In this document: piece by piece, positions 38,036 through 46,550 of the stretch | Layout of the letters: each line of letters starts with the position of its first letter | Numbering within the stretch: the first letter of the stretch is position 1 | NCBI GenBank assembly: GCA_025352665.1 | Contig: JANXSM010000060.1 | Location: 1 to 64,000 of the forward strand | From: Rhodospirillales bacterium | GTDB taxonomy: Bacteria; Pseudomonadota; Alphaproteobacteria; Acetobacterales; Acetobacteraceae | Length of the DNA: 64,000 nucleotides | Direction: 5' to 3' | Position numbers and translations under genes: made by a program | The notes under the pieces: model-generated | What the model saw: the letters and a program-made list of their open reading frames with translations, nothing else | What the model was told of the DNA's origin: nothing | The model's database searches: none

Positions 38036-39084
38036 CAGGCTGTCGCGATCGTCAGATCCAGAACCTGTTCGGCTGTGATCTCCGGCTTGATCAGGCCGAT
38101 GAACTTCAGCGTCTCCGCCACCCGGTCGCAGGCGGCGGGGTCGATCACCGTGTTGAGGGGGAACAGCGCCGCGCGGTAACGGCCCAGCACCTCCTCGGTG
38201 AGCGGGATATCGAGCCCCGCCCGCAACGGGGCCGGCAGCGCGCGCACCGCCTCGGCCGGCGTCATGCGCTGCAGTTCGACGAGACCCTTGGTCAGCGCAC
38301 GGCCGAGGGCGACCATTTCGTCGCGCCGCTGTCCCGCCTCCGCCTTGCGCACCGAGACGCCCATGAACTCGTAGCGCCCACCCAGCAGCCGGTTGGCATC
38401 GTCGGTCTCCATGAAGTTGACCAAGGCCTTGCCACCGGCGCGGACCACCAGGGTCAGCGAAGGCTCGTTGATCCAGGCTGCGTCCACCTGGCCCTGCCGC
38501 AAGGGTTCGAGAATATTCGGCCCGAGCGTGGCGTAATGCACCTTCGCGCCATCGGCGCCGGCTTTTTTCATCATGGCGCGCAACCAGCCTTCAGACGCGC
38601 TGCCCGGCGCCACCACGCCGACGGTGCGGCCTTCAAGATCCTTCAACTCGTTGATCTCGCTTGCCATCTTGGGCGCCACCGCCAAGGCGAACAACGGCAG
38701 CTTCGCCGTCGACAGGAAGCGTGTCACCGAAAGCCCCCGGCTCGTCGCCACCAGCACGTCGTCGAACGTGCTGGCGCCGTAATCGATGGCGCCGCCGACC
38801 AGCGCCTGCATCACTGCCGGACTGCCGCGCAGATTGACGATCTCGACGTCGAGCCCCTCGGCCTTGAAGAACCCGCCGGCCTGGGCCACCACGTACGGCG
38901 GCGCACACAGCAGCTGGCTGCAGAAACCCAGTTGCAGAACCTTCCCGGCCGCCTGCGCCGACCCGGCCACAAACGGCGCTGCCAGCGCCGGGGCTGCGGC
39001 ACGCAGCATGTGCCGGCGACCGACCTTGGTCGGCTCGACTGCGACCAGCTCGACATCGGCAAAGCCATTTCCACAGCAATCCAT
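38035..39084 (-). CDS. ABC importer periplasmic binding protein (NMT1/SsuA type)
   Basis: ATG at 39082-39084 chosen; a start nine codons further upstream is possible. The export signal is atypical: it follows a 25-residue leader and reads GRRHMLRAAAPALAAPFVAG (twin Arg), suggesting Tat export. The mature domain shows FKAEGLDVEIVNLRGSPAVM, LVGGAIDYGASTFDDVL, LEGRTVGVVAPGSASEGWLR and LRQGQVDAAWINEPSLTLVV, as in the NMT1/THI5-like family. First gene of the importer; 28 bases after the glycerophosphodiesterase gene. Confidence 0.85.
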   Translation of the reverse strand: MDCCGNGFADVELVAVEPTKVGRRHMLRAAAPALAAPFVAGSAQAAGKVLQLGFCSQLLCAPPYVVAQAGGFFKAEGLDVEIVNLRGSPAVMQALVGGAIDYGASTFDDVLVATSRGLSVTRFLSTAKLPLFALAVAPKMASEINELKDLEGRTVGVVAPGSASEGWLRAMMKKAGADGAKVHYATLGPNILEPLRQGQVDAAWINEPSLTLVVRAGGKALVNFMETDDANRLLGGRYEFMGVSVRKAEAGQRRDEMVALGRALTKGLVELQRMTPAEAVRALPAPLRAGLDIPLTEEVLGRYRAALFPLNTVIDPAACDRVAETLKFIGLIKPEITAEQVLDLTIATA

Positions 39085-39112
39085 AGTGATTTCCGATCCA
39101 ATTCCCAGCACG

Positions 39113-40003
39113 TTATACGCTTAAGAAAGTGAATTTACCCCACCCTTTTGGAACGCCCATGCCAGCTTGCGTCATCACGGCGCGGGCAATATCGGGATAA
39201 TCCGTACAGATCCCGTCTACTCCCCAGCCGATCAGGCGCGCCATGTCAGTGGCATCGTTCACCGTCCAGGGCGCCACGCGCAGCCCTGCCGCCTGCGCTG
39301 CGCGGATTTCGGCCTGTTGCAGTGTATGGGCCTGGGGCGCCCAGGTCGGTAGACTTGCTCGGGTGGGCCTGGGCATTGCTTCGATCTCGGCCATCACCGT
39401 GGCGAGCGTATCGGCGTTGGCTCGCTCGGTCAGCCAGGCCAGCGGCTGGTCCGGAGCGATCCGGCGCAGAAGGCGCAGGCCGCGCCAGTCGAACGAGCGC
39501 ACGACCAGCCGATCGCGCGCATCCGCGGCGATGGCGGCTGCCAGCACCAGTTCCGCCATGCGCTCCGGCGCCACGGTGCGCCCCGGCTGCCGCGGATCGG
39601 TCTTGAGCTCCACGTCGAACAGCACGCCGCTGCCGGTGCTGTCGCGCAGCACGTCCTCCAACCGGGGAATCCGCGCGCCGTCGAAACCACGCTGGCGGTC
39701 GTAAGTCTGCGCCACACGGCTGCCGGGCCGGGCGCGACCGACATCATAGTGCCGCAACTCCGCCAGGCTGAGGTCTCGCACCAGCGGGCCGACACCGTCG
39801 AGCCAGCCGTTCGGGTCGCGGGTCAGATCGGGGTTCAGCACCGGGTCGTGCACGACGACGGCGACATCGTCGGCGGTCACGGCCACGTCGAGTTCAATGC
39901 TGTCAACGCCCAGCGCGAGCGTGGCCTTAAACCCCTCACTTGTGTTCTCGGCGAACAGGCCGCGCGCGCCGCGATGTCCCTGCAGCTCGAATATGCGCTC
40001 CAT
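39113..40003 (-). CDS. Glycerophosphodiester phosphodiesterase
   Basis: 296 residues, a GDPD-type TIM barrel. The N-terminus has the catalytic GHRGARGLFAENTSEGFKA (HRG, with Glu of AENT) and IELDVAVTADDVAVVVHDP (metal-ligand E and D, then the HD pair). VVRSFDWRGLRLLRR and LRVAPWTVNDATDMARLIGW, then GVDGICTDYPD, complete the barrel. It hydrolyses glycerophosphodiesters to glycerol-3-phosphate and an alcohol. No signal peptide, so cytoplasmic (UgpQ-like). It may be the first gene of the importer operon downstream. Confidence 0.92.
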   Translation of the reverse strand: MERIFELQGHRGARGLFAENTSEGFKATLALGVDSIELDVAVTADDVAVVVHDPVLNPDLTRDPNGWLDGVGPLVRDLSLAELRHYDVGRARPGSRVAQTYDRQRGFDGARIPRLEDVLRDSTGSGVLFDVELKTDPRQPGRTVAPERMAELVLAAAIAADARDRLVVRSFDWRGLRLLRRIAPDQPLAWLTERANADTLATVMAEIEAMPRPTRASLPTWAPQAHTLQQAEIRAAQAAGLRVAPWTVNDATDMARLIGWGVDGICTDYPDIARAVMTQAGMGVPKGWGKFTFLSV

Positions 40004-40076
40004 GACGGCCCCTTCTGCAAACCTCCCCTGCCTGCCACAGGTTGGCGCGCCTGTCGCGCTCGGGCATTATCCCGCC

Positions 40077-40811
40077 ATGACAAACCGAATCCTCGGCGTG
40101 CTCGGCGGCATGGGTCCGCTGGCCAGCGCGCAGTTCATGTTGCGTCTCACGTTGCTGACGCCCGCTGAAACCGACCAGGAGCATATCCCGGCCGTGCTAT
40201 GGTCCGATCCGCGCATCCCCGATCGCGGCCGTGCGCGCCAGGGCGGGCCAGACCCGCTGTCGGCGCTGATGGCCGGGATCGACGGGTTGCGCGCGGCCGG
40301 GTGCGGAGCGATCGCCATTCCCTGCAACACCGCGCATGGGTGGTACGACCGCATGGCCGAAAGGACCGGCCTGCCGATTCTTCATATCGTCGATGCAGCG
40401 GCCGCCCAACTCGCCCTGGTCGCACCCTCCGGCATCATCGGCGTGATGGGCACCGCGGCGACCCTGGAGATGCGCCTCTACCAGGACCGGCTTGAGGCGC
40501 GCGGCTGGCAGGTGATCACGCCGGACGAGCGGGAAATGGCCGAGCTGGTGTCGCCGGCCATCCTCGCGGTCAAGTCCAACCGGGTGGCTGCCGCCTACGC
40601 GCCTCTGGCCGAGATGGCGCAGCGCTTGGCCGCCCGTGGTGCGAAAGCGGTTGTGCTGGGTTGCACCGAGATCCCGCTGGGGCTGCAGGCCGGCCCGTCG
40701 CACACGCTGGGCGTATTGCTTATCGATACGATCGACGCGCTTGCGCTGGCCTCGATCGCCTGGGCGAAGCCGGCACTGGGCATAATCAAGCTGGAATCGA
40801 CCGCCGCCTGA
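40077..40811 (+). CDS. Aspartate/glutamate racemase-family protein
   Basis: ATG 40077 is used (244 residues); the frame extends upstream without support. The start GVLGGMGPLASAQFM is the family signature, and the two catalytic cysteines are in IPCNTAHGWY (Cys83) and VLGCTEIPLG (Cys196), so PLP-independent racemase chemistry is likely. Substrate could be aspartate or another amino acid. Divergent from the glycerophosphodiesterase gene across about 73 bases. Confidence 0.88.
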   Translation: MTNRILGVLGGMGPLASAQFMLRLTLLTPAETDQEHIPAVLWSDPRIPDRGRARQGGPDPLSALMAGIDGLRAAGCGAIAIPCNTAHGWYDRMAERTGLPILHIVDAAAAQLALVAPSGIIGVMGTAATLEMRLYQDRLEARGWQVITPDEREMAELVSPAILAVKSNRVAAAYAPLAEMAQRLAARGAKAVVLGCTEIPLGLQAGPSHTLGVLLIDTIDALALASIAWAKPALGIIKLESTAA

Positions 40812-40923
40812 ACCGGCGCGATGGCGGTGCGGTGGGATTTTCCGGCAATTTCTCACACGCCACAACTTGGTACAGCAGCGATTTGTGTCTTTGTGTGAGG
40901 AAATTGTTGAAATAACGACGCCA

Positions 40924-40954
40924 TTGACCGTAGAGTGGCGCATTGCCCGATAAT
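40924..40954 (+). promoter_or_regulatory. Candidate promoter for the XRE regulator gene
   Basis: TTGACC (40924-40929) and GATAAT (40949-40954) with a 19-base spacer, longer than ideal, about 140 bases before the regulator start. Based on similarity to the sigma-70 consensus only. Confidence 0.25.
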
Positions 40955-41090
40955 AGGGCTGTTTCCCGAAGTTCGTCTCATGAAACGGGAAATTACCTAG
41001 TTATAAAACAACCGGCAAACCAGTGTGACAGCCCCAAGGGGCGCGTGCCCCGGGCGCAATCCCCCGGCGTGACGGAAAGGCGAGGACTGA

Positions 41091-41972
41091 ATGCGGTTTA
41101 CGGAGATCGGCCAGCAGTTGCGGGCTTACCGACTTGAGTCCGGACTCCGGGCGGAAGAGATCGCGGCGCGGCTGGGGGTTTCGCGGGCGGCGCTGTATCG
41201 CTACGAAAAGGGCGAGGTGATCAAGCTCGACACCATCAAGCGCCTGGCCGAGCTGCTCAAGATATCCCCTCTGTCGCTGCTCGGCATCGGCGTCGAATAT
41301 TACAACCGCCCGATCGGCTATCTCGAGCGCATGCGCCAGCTGGAGGAAACCGCCGACCAGCTGCTGCAGCTGCATGGCCCGATCTGCTACCTCACCACAT
41401 CGGACAGTTTCGACGCAGCCCTCGCCGAGGCGTTCGACGAGGCGAACGAGCAATCGGGCGGTGACCGCGCCGCCATCCGAGCCACCACCGAGCAGGTGCT
41501 GGGCATCATGGCCGCCCGCAAGCGTATGTACGGCATGCGGCGCCCCGGCATCATCTGCATGATCCCGGTCTCCCGCCTGCAGCAGTTCCTTGAAGGCGGC
41601 ATCGCCGCCGGCATGCCGTTGTCCGATCGTGCCCGGCGCATGTGCCGCCAGGTCGCCGCCGCCGAGGTGGAGAACATCGCCAACCTGATGGAAGCCGAAC
41701 CCATGGGCCTGCAGTTCGGCCTGCTGCCGGTCACCGAGCCGACCGGGGGTTTCAAGATCCTGCGGGCGCGCGATCGCGCATCCCTCGCCGTCAATCCGTT
41801 CCGCATCGACAGCAATCCCACCTCTCCCTCCGGCGTCGCCATGATCACCGGCGCCGACGAGGCGATCGCCGCTCACCAGCGTGTGGCCGAGGCGCAGTGG
41901 CGTGAAGCGCTTAAGGGAGCCGCGGCCGCGGCGCGCGTGCGACAACTCATTGCAGCACACCCAGTCAGCTGA
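41091..41972 (+). CDS. XRE-family helix-turn-helix regulator with large C-terminal domain
   Basis: 293 residues. An XRE helix-turn-helix occupies about residues 5-65 (IGQQLRAYRLESGLRAEEIA, ARLGVSRAALYRYEKGEVIK, LAELLKISPLSLLG). The remaining 220 residues form an uncharacterised regulatory domain (YYNRPIGYLERMRQLEETAD, KRMYGMRRPGIICMIPVS, GLLPVTEPTGGFKILRA). It resembles a family of XRE regulators seen in alphaproteobacteria whose effector is unknown. It lies 66 bases before the AlaX operon on the same strand and could regulate it. Confidence 0.8.
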   Translation: MRFTEIGQQLRAYRLESGLRAEEIAARLGVSRAALYRYEKGEVIKLDTIKRLAELLKISPLSLLGIGVEYYNRPIGYLERMRQLEETADQLLQLHGPICYLTTSDSFDAALAEAFDEANEQSGGDRAAIRATTEQVLGIMAARKRMYGMRRPGIICMIPVSRLQQFLEGGIAAGMPLSDRARRMCRQVAAAEVENIANLMEAEPMGLQFGLLPVTEPTGGFKILRARDRASLAVNPFRIDSNPTSPSGVAMITGADEAIAAHQRVAEAQWREALKGAAAAARVRQLIAAHPVS

Positions 41973-42038
41973 ACAGGCATCCCCCTACTGTCGTCTGTAC
42001 GGGTTGATCTCAGCCAACCGCGCGCCGATGCTACCGAC

Positions 42039-42755
42039 ATGACCGAAAAACTATTCCTGGATGATTCGTCCCTACGCGCCATGACCGCGACCGTGCTGTC
42101 CGCTTCCCCCGTGGCGATCGTGCTCGACCGCACGATCTTTTACGCCAGATCCGGCGGCCAGCCCGGCGATCGCGGCACATTGTCCTGGGACGGGGGCGAG
42201 CTCACCGTCACCGAGGCGGCCAAGGGCGAGGGCGAGACCGTGCTGCACGTGCCGGCTGAGGGCGCCCCGCTGCCGCCGGTCGGTGCCACCGTCACCGGCA
42301 CCATCGATTGGGCCTATCGGCATCAGCTCATGCGCATGCACTCCGCCTTGCATCTGTTGTGCGCGGCCTTGCCGGGCGTATCGGTCACCGGCGGGCAGAT
42401 CGGCGCCGAGAAATCCCGCCTCGACTTCGACATGGCCGAGCCCCCTGCCCGCGAAAAGCTGGAGGCCAGCCTCAACGCGCTGATCCAGGGCGACCATGCG
42501 ATCAGCCATGAATGGGTGGAGGAGTCGGTGCTCGACACCAATCCCGCCCTTGTGCGCACCCTGTCGGTCAAGCCGCCGCGCGGCACCGGCCGGCTGCGCC
42601 TGGTGCGCATCGGGGCCGGCGAAGCCCCGGTCGACCTGCAGCCCTGCGGCGGCACCCATGTTGCGCGCACGTCCGAGATCGGCACCGCGCGCATCGTCAA
42701 GATCGAAAACAAAGGCCGGCAGAACCGGCGCATATCGGTGGAACTCGCCTCATGA
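42039..42755 (+). CDS. Alanyl-tRNA editing protein AlaX
   Basis: 238 residues resembling the editing (SAD plus N-terminal beta) region of alanyl-tRNA synthetase. Signature segments: TIFYARSGGQPGDRGTLSW (FYPxGGGQxxDxG), MRMHSALHLLCAAL (HxxxH metal motif) and LQPCGGTHVARTSEIG (CxxxH metal motif). It deacylates mischarged Ser- or Gly-tRNA(Ala) in a zinc-dependent reaction. The stop overlaps the start of the sulfurtransferase gene (ATGA), the first link in a five-gene chain. Confidence 0.9.
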   Translation: MTEKLFLDDSSLRAMTATVLSASPVAIVLDRTIFYARSGGQPGDRGTLSWDGGELTVTEAAKGEGETVLHVPAEGAPLPPVGATVTGTIDWAYRHQLMRMHSALHLLCAALPGVSVTGGQIGAEKSRLDFDMAEPPAREKLEASLNALIQGDHAISHEWVEESVLDTNPALVRTLSVKPPRGTGRLRLVRIGAGEAPVDLQPCGGTHVARTSEIGTARIVKIENKGRQNRRISVELAS

Positions 42756-43582
42756 AACCTCTCGTCTCGACGGAATGGCTGTCCGATAATCTCGGCGAGG
42801 TCCGCGTGTTCGACTGCACCAAATATTTACCGACCGAGCCGCGCGACGCGCAGGCGGAGTTCGCTTCTGGGCATATACCCGGCGCCGGGTTTTTTGATAT
42901 CGATGCCATCGCCGATACCGACACCGACCTGCCGCACATGGTGCCCGCCCCCGGCCGCTTCGCACGCATGGTTGGCGAACTCGGCATTTCCAACACCACG
43001 CGCGTGGTGTTTTACGACCAGAAGGGCCTGTTCTCGGCCGCCCGCGGCTGGTGGATGATGGGGCTGTTCGGAAACGACCGCGCGGCCGTGCTGGACGGCG
43101 GCCTGCCCAAATGGGTGGCCGAGGGCCGCAGCCTGGAAGCCGGCGTGCCGCCGCGCGCCAAACCCGTGATCTTCCGCCCCGACCTGCGCGCCACCCGGCT
43201 GCGAGGGATCGGCGACATGCTTGACAACCTGACCCATAAATCCGAACTGATGCTCGACGCGCGTGCCGCCGGCCGGTTCGACGGCACCGTCGCCGAGCCC
43301 CGACCAGGCATGCGCAGCGGCCATATTCCGGGCGCCCGCAACCTGCCGATCGGCGATATCATGACAGCGAACCAGACCCTGCTGCCGCCCGACCAGCTGC
43401 GCGCCAAACTGGCAGCGCTCGGCGTCGACGGGTCGAAGCCCGTGGTCACCAGCTGCGGCAGCGGTGTGACCGCAACCGTGCTGACGCTCGCCATGGCGCG
43501 GGCGGGCCTGCCGCTTGGCGCCGTCTACGACGGTTCCTGGACCGAATGGGGCGCGCGCTCCGACACGCCTGTGGAGACCTGA
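42752..43582 (+). CDS. sseA: 3-mercaptopyruvate sulfurtransferase
   Basis: 276 residues, two rhodanese domains. The catalytic Cys235 lies in VTSCGSGVTATVL (CGSGVTA, the mercaptopyruvate sulfurtransferase loop). N-terminal rhodanese: EFASGHIPGAGFFDIDAIAD; C-terminal: PGMRSGHIPGARNLPIGDI. It transfers sulfur from 3-mercaptopyruvate to thiol acceptors. Its start overlaps AlaX. The cystathionine beta-lyase gene follows after one base, so cysteine/sulfur metabolism is grouped here. Confidence 0.92.
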   Translation: MKPLVSTEWLSDNLGEVRVFDCTKYLPTEPRDAQAEFASGHIPGAGFFDIDAIADTDTDLPHMVPAPGRFARMVGELGISNTTRVVFYDQKGLFSAARGWWMMGLFGNDRAAVLDGGLPKWVAEGRSLEAGVPPRAKPVIFRPDLRATRLRGIGDMLDNLTHKSELMLDARAAGRFDGTVAEPRPGMRSGHIPGARNLPIGDIMTANQTLLPPDQLRAKLAALGVDGSKPVVTSCGSGVTATVLTLAMARAGLPLGAVYDGSWTEWGARSDTPVET

Positions 43583-43583
43583 G

Positions 43584-44846
43584 ATGCCAGATGACGTGAA
43601 GCCGCCGGCCAACGGCAAAGACGCCCGGAAGCATGACTACACCACGCGCCTGTCCCACGCCGGCCGCGCCGGCACGCATGTCCACGGCTTCGTGAACCCG
43701 GCCGTGCATCGTGGCTCCACCGTGCTGTATCCCGACATGGCCGGGCGCAAGGCTGCCGGCAATCATCGGCTCGACCAGTATCTCGTCTATGGCGTGATGG
43801 GAGGGCCCACGCATTACGCCCTCGAGGACATGATCGCCGAAATCGAGGGTGGCACGCGCTGCCAGATCGTCTCGTCCGGCCTCGCCGCCGTCACCGTGCC
43901 GCTGCTTGCCTACCTCAAATCGGGCGACCACTGCCTGATGCCGGACAGCGTCTATGGCCCGGCGCGCACCTTCGCCGACGGCATGATGGCAGGCTTCGGC
44001 ATCACCACCACCTTCTACGATCCCTGCATCAATGCCGCCGGCCTGCGCGCGCTGCTGCAGGCCAACACTAAGGTGCTGTATCTCGAAAGCCCCGGCAGCC
44101 ACACGTTCGAGGTGCAGGACGTGCCGGCGCTGGCCGAGGTCGCCCACGCCCATGGTGCCAAGGTGCTGATGGACAACACCTGGGGCATTCACCACTTCCA
44201 GCCATTCACCCACGGCGTGGACGTGTCGATCCAGGCGCTGACCAAATATGCCGTCGGCCATTCCGATGTGATGCTCGGCAGCATCACCGTCAACGACGAT
44301 GCGGAGTGGGAAACGGTGCGCATGGCCACACTGTCGCTGGGGCAGTTCGCCAGCCCCGACGATTGCTGGCTGGCGCTGCGCGGCCTGCGCACGATGGCGG
44401 TGCGCATGGCACGCCAGGAAAAATCCACGATCGAGGTCGCGGCCTGGCTGCAAAGGCAGCCGGAGGTGGCGCATATCCTTTACCCTGCCCTGCCCGGAGC
44501 GCCCGGCCATGACATCTGGAAGCGCGACTTCACCGGCGCCTGCAGTCTGTTCGCGATTGTGATGAAACCCGGTTTCAGCCAGGACGCGGTGTTCGCCATG
44601 GCCGACCGGCTGGAACTGTTTGGCATCGGCGCCAGCTGGGGCGGCTTCGAAAGCCTGGTGATGCCGAGCGGCACCACCGTTCCGCCGGGCAGCCTGGGCG
44701 TCGTGCGCTCCGCGGGCACCGGCCAGTTCGGCGGCGAAATCGTGCGCCTGCATATCGGGCTGGAAGCGCCGGAAGACCTCATCGCCGATCTGCGCCAGGC
44801 GATGGACGTGCTTCACTCCAACACCATCGGCGGTGCGATCGACTGA
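43584..44846 (+). CDS. metC: Cystathionine beta-lyase
   Basis: ATG 43584, one base after the sseA stop; 420 residues. A PLP enzyme of the Cys/Met-metabolism class: DDYTTRLSHAGR-like HDYTTRLSHAGRAGTHVHGF, VNPAVHRGSTVLYPD, QIVSSGLAAVTVPLLAYLKS, VLMDNTWGIHHFQPFTHGVD and the PLP-Lys motif SIQALTKYAVGHSDVMLG (Lys221). The YGVMGGPTHYALE segment (TxYGRxGxPTxxALE type) and SWGGFESLVMP fit beta-lyase MetC. It converts cystathionine to homocysteine, pyruvate and ammonia. Coupled to hisI by TGATG. Confidence 0.9.
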   Translation: MPDDVKPPANGKDARKHDYTTRLSHAGRAGTHVHGFVNPAVHRGSTVLYPDMAGRKAAGNHRLDQYLVYGVMGGPTHYALEDMIAEIEGGTRCQIVSSGLAAVTVPLLAYLKSGDHCLMPDSVYGPARTFADGMMAGFGITTTFYDPCINAAGLRALLQANTKVLYLESPGSHTFEVQDVPALAEVAHAHGAKVLMDNTWGIHHFQPFTHGVDVSIQALTKYAVGHSDVMLGSITVNDDAEWETVRMATLSLGQFASPDDCWLALRGLRTMAVRMARQEKSTIEVAAWLQRQPEVAHILYPALPGAPGHDIWKRDFTGACSLFAIVMKPGFSQDAVFAMADRLELFGIGASWGGFESLVMPSGTTVPPGSLGVVRSAGTGQFGGEIVRLHIGLEAPEDLIADLRQAMDVLHSNTIGGAID

Positions 44847-45235
44847 TGCCCGACATCACCCAGATGCTCGATGCGATCAGCTTCGATGCCAACGGGCTGG
44901 TCGCGGCCATCGCCCAGCAGCATGATACCGGCGAGGTGCTGATGCTCGCCTGGATGAACCGCGACGCGGTCGCCGAGACGCTTTCGACAGGGCGCGTGTG
45001 CTACTGGAGCCGCAGCCGCGGCCGGCTGTGGCGCAAGGGCGAAAGCTCCGGCCAGACCCAGCGGCTCATCGACCTGCGCGTCGACTGCGACGGCGACACG
45101 CTGCTGGTTCTGGTCGAACAGACCGGCGTTGCCTGCCACACTGGCCGGCACAACTGCTTCTTCCGCGCCCTGCGAGACGATACGCTGGTGGAGATCGCAG
45201 CCCCCGAGGTCGATCCGGCCGAGCTCTATGGCTGA
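44846..45235 (+). CDS. hisI: Phosphoribosyl-AMP cyclohydrolase
   Basis: 129 residues, the HisI domain without HisE. Motifs: VLMLAWMNRDAVAETLSTGR, YWSRSRGRLWRKGESSGQTQ, LRVDCDGDTLLVLVEQTGVA and CHTGRHNCFFR; the Cys residues bind zinc and the DCDGD Asp residues bind magnesium. It opens the purine ring in histidine synthesis. No other histidine gene is nearby; instead it overlaps a CobW-type metal GTPase gene by 8 bases, an arrangement known from zinc-responsive hisI copies. Confidence 0.92.
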   Translation: MPDITQMLDAISFDANGLVAAIAQQHDTGEVLMLAWMNRDAVAETLSTGRVCYWSRSRGRLWRKGESSGQTQRLIDLRVDCDGDTLLVLVEQTGVACHTGRHNCFFRALRDDTLVEIAAPEVDPAELYG

Positions 45236-46232
45236 CCCGATCCCGCTGACCGTGCTGACCGGCTTTCTCGGCGCCGGCAAGACGACGTTGCTGAACCTTC
45301 TGCTGAAGCGGCCGGAAATGGCCAGAACTGCTGTTCTCGTAAACGAGTTCGGTGAGATCGGGCTCGACCATCTGCTGATGGAGCCGGTCGACGGAGACAC
45401 CATCCTGCTCGCCGCCGGCTGCCTTTGCTGCACCGTGCGCGGCGATCTGTCGCGTGCCCTGGCCAAGCTCGCCCCGCGCGTCGCCGCGGGCGAGATCGCA
45501 CGGGTGATCGTGGAGACCACGGGTCTGGCCGACCCGACCCCGATCATCGCAACGCTGCTCGGCGACCCGCTGGCCGCTACGATCTATCGCCTCGACGGCA
45601 TCGTAACCGTGGTCGACGCCGTGCACGCGATGGGGCAGATCGACGCCCATGAGGAGGCGCTGCGCCAGGTGGCGGTGGCCGACCGCATCGTGATCAGCAA
45701 ATCCGATCTCGCCGACACCGGCGAACTGCAAAAACGCCTCGCAGCGCTCAACCCAGGGGCGCCCATCATCATGGCCGACCAGGGCCGCATCGATCCCGCC
45801 GCCATCCTCGACGCCGGACTGTTCGATGCAACCGGCAAAAATCCTGATGTGGCCGGCTGGCTGCGCGACGTCGCGTTCGATGACCACCACCATCACCATG
45901 ACGTCAATCGCCACGACAAGCATATCCGGGCGTTCAGCCTGAAGTTCGACAAGCCGCTGCACTGGATCGGCATCGGCACGTGGCTGGAGATGCTGATAGG
46001 CACCCGTGGCGAGAGCCTGCTGAGGGTTAAGGGAATCCTTGATCTCGACGGACAATCGCGCCCTGTGGCAATTCATGGGGTTCAACATTTGTTTCACCCC
46101 CCGCAGCTTCTAAAAGCCTGGCCGCCCGGCGAAAAGCCCAGTTCCCGGCTGGTCTTCATCACAAAAGATCTCGATCGCGAATCACTGTTGCGCGGTCTCG
46201 AAGCCTTTGAGGCTGCCGTAAATCCGACATGA
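45228..46232 (+). CDS. CobW/COG0523-family metal-binding GTPase
   Basis: 334 residues from ATG 45228. P-loop LTGFLGAGKTTLLN (about 10-23), the metal-site motif GCLCCTVRGDL (Cys65, Cys67, Cys68), IVETTGLADPTPI, NKxD-like ISKSDLAD, and a His-rich loop with five consecutive His (220-224) plus DVNRHDKH. A CobW C-terminal domain (GTWLEMLIGTRGESLLRVKG, VQHLFHPP) follows. The His-rich loop and CxCC site suggest zinc or another divalent metal delivery to a client enzyme. HisI, a zinc enzyme encoded in overlap, is an attractive client. Confidence 0.9.
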   Translation: MADPIPLTVLTGFLGAGKTTLLNLLLKRPEMARTAVLVNEFGEIGLDHLLMEPVDGDTILLAAGCLCCTVRGDLSRALAKLAPRVAAGEIARVIVETTGLADPTPIIATLLGDPLAATIYRLDGIVTVVDAVHAMGQIDAHEEALRQVAVADRIVISKSDLADTGELQKRLAALNPGAPIIMADQGRIDPAAILDAGLFDATGKNPDVAGWLRDVAFDDHHHHHDVNRHDKHIRAFSLKFDKPLHWIGIGTWLEMLIGTRGESLLRVKGILDLDGQSRPVAIHGVQHLFHPPQLLKAWPPGEKPSSRLVFITKDLDRESLLRGLEAFEAAVNPT

Positions 46233-46322
46233 ACCCCGGTAACTATTGTTTAATCCTAATGAGACAGGTTCGCCATCGTGGGCCTGTTTCTATGGAGGCT
46301 GCCAAACCGGAGGACCTCTGCC

Positions 46323-46517
46323 ATGGGCGACCATTGCGAATGCCGTACCGAGCGTTTTGAGGCCCTGAGCTTCGAAGCGATGCTGACCGACCCCATGATC
46401 CGCCTTGTCATGGAAAGCGACCGCGTTTCCGTCGGCGAACTGGTGGCCGTGCTCGAGAACGCCCGCACCGCCGTTGAACAGCGCGCAGAGCATCATCCGC
46501 GCACGATATTCACCTGA
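46323..46517 (+). CDS. Small hypothetical protein
   Basis: 64 residues from ATG 46323, with a GGAGG site about 9 bases upstream; an earlier in-frame start at 46278 lacks one. Sequence MGDHCECRTERFEALSFEAM and LVMESDRVSVGELVAVLENA is acidic and probably helical. Similar short proteins occur in Acetobacteraceae but no function is known to me. Its TGA lies inside the palindromic repeat copy D. Confidence 0.55.
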   Translation: MGDHCECRTERFEALSFEAMLTDPMIRLVMESDRVSVGELVAVLENARTAVEQRAEHHPRTIFT

Positions 46518-46550
46518 TCGCTTCGCCTACCAGAAACGATCAGGCTCCAG
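46514..46550. repeat. Dispersed palindromic repeat, family 2, copy D (inverted)
   Basis: CTGATCG (46514-46520) pairs with CGATCAG (46537-46543) around CTTCGCCTACCAGAAA. The loop is the reverse complement of copy C's loop at 14 of 16 positions, so this is the same element in the other orientation. It fills the gap between convergent genes and contains the stop codon of the small protein. Confidence 0.75.
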
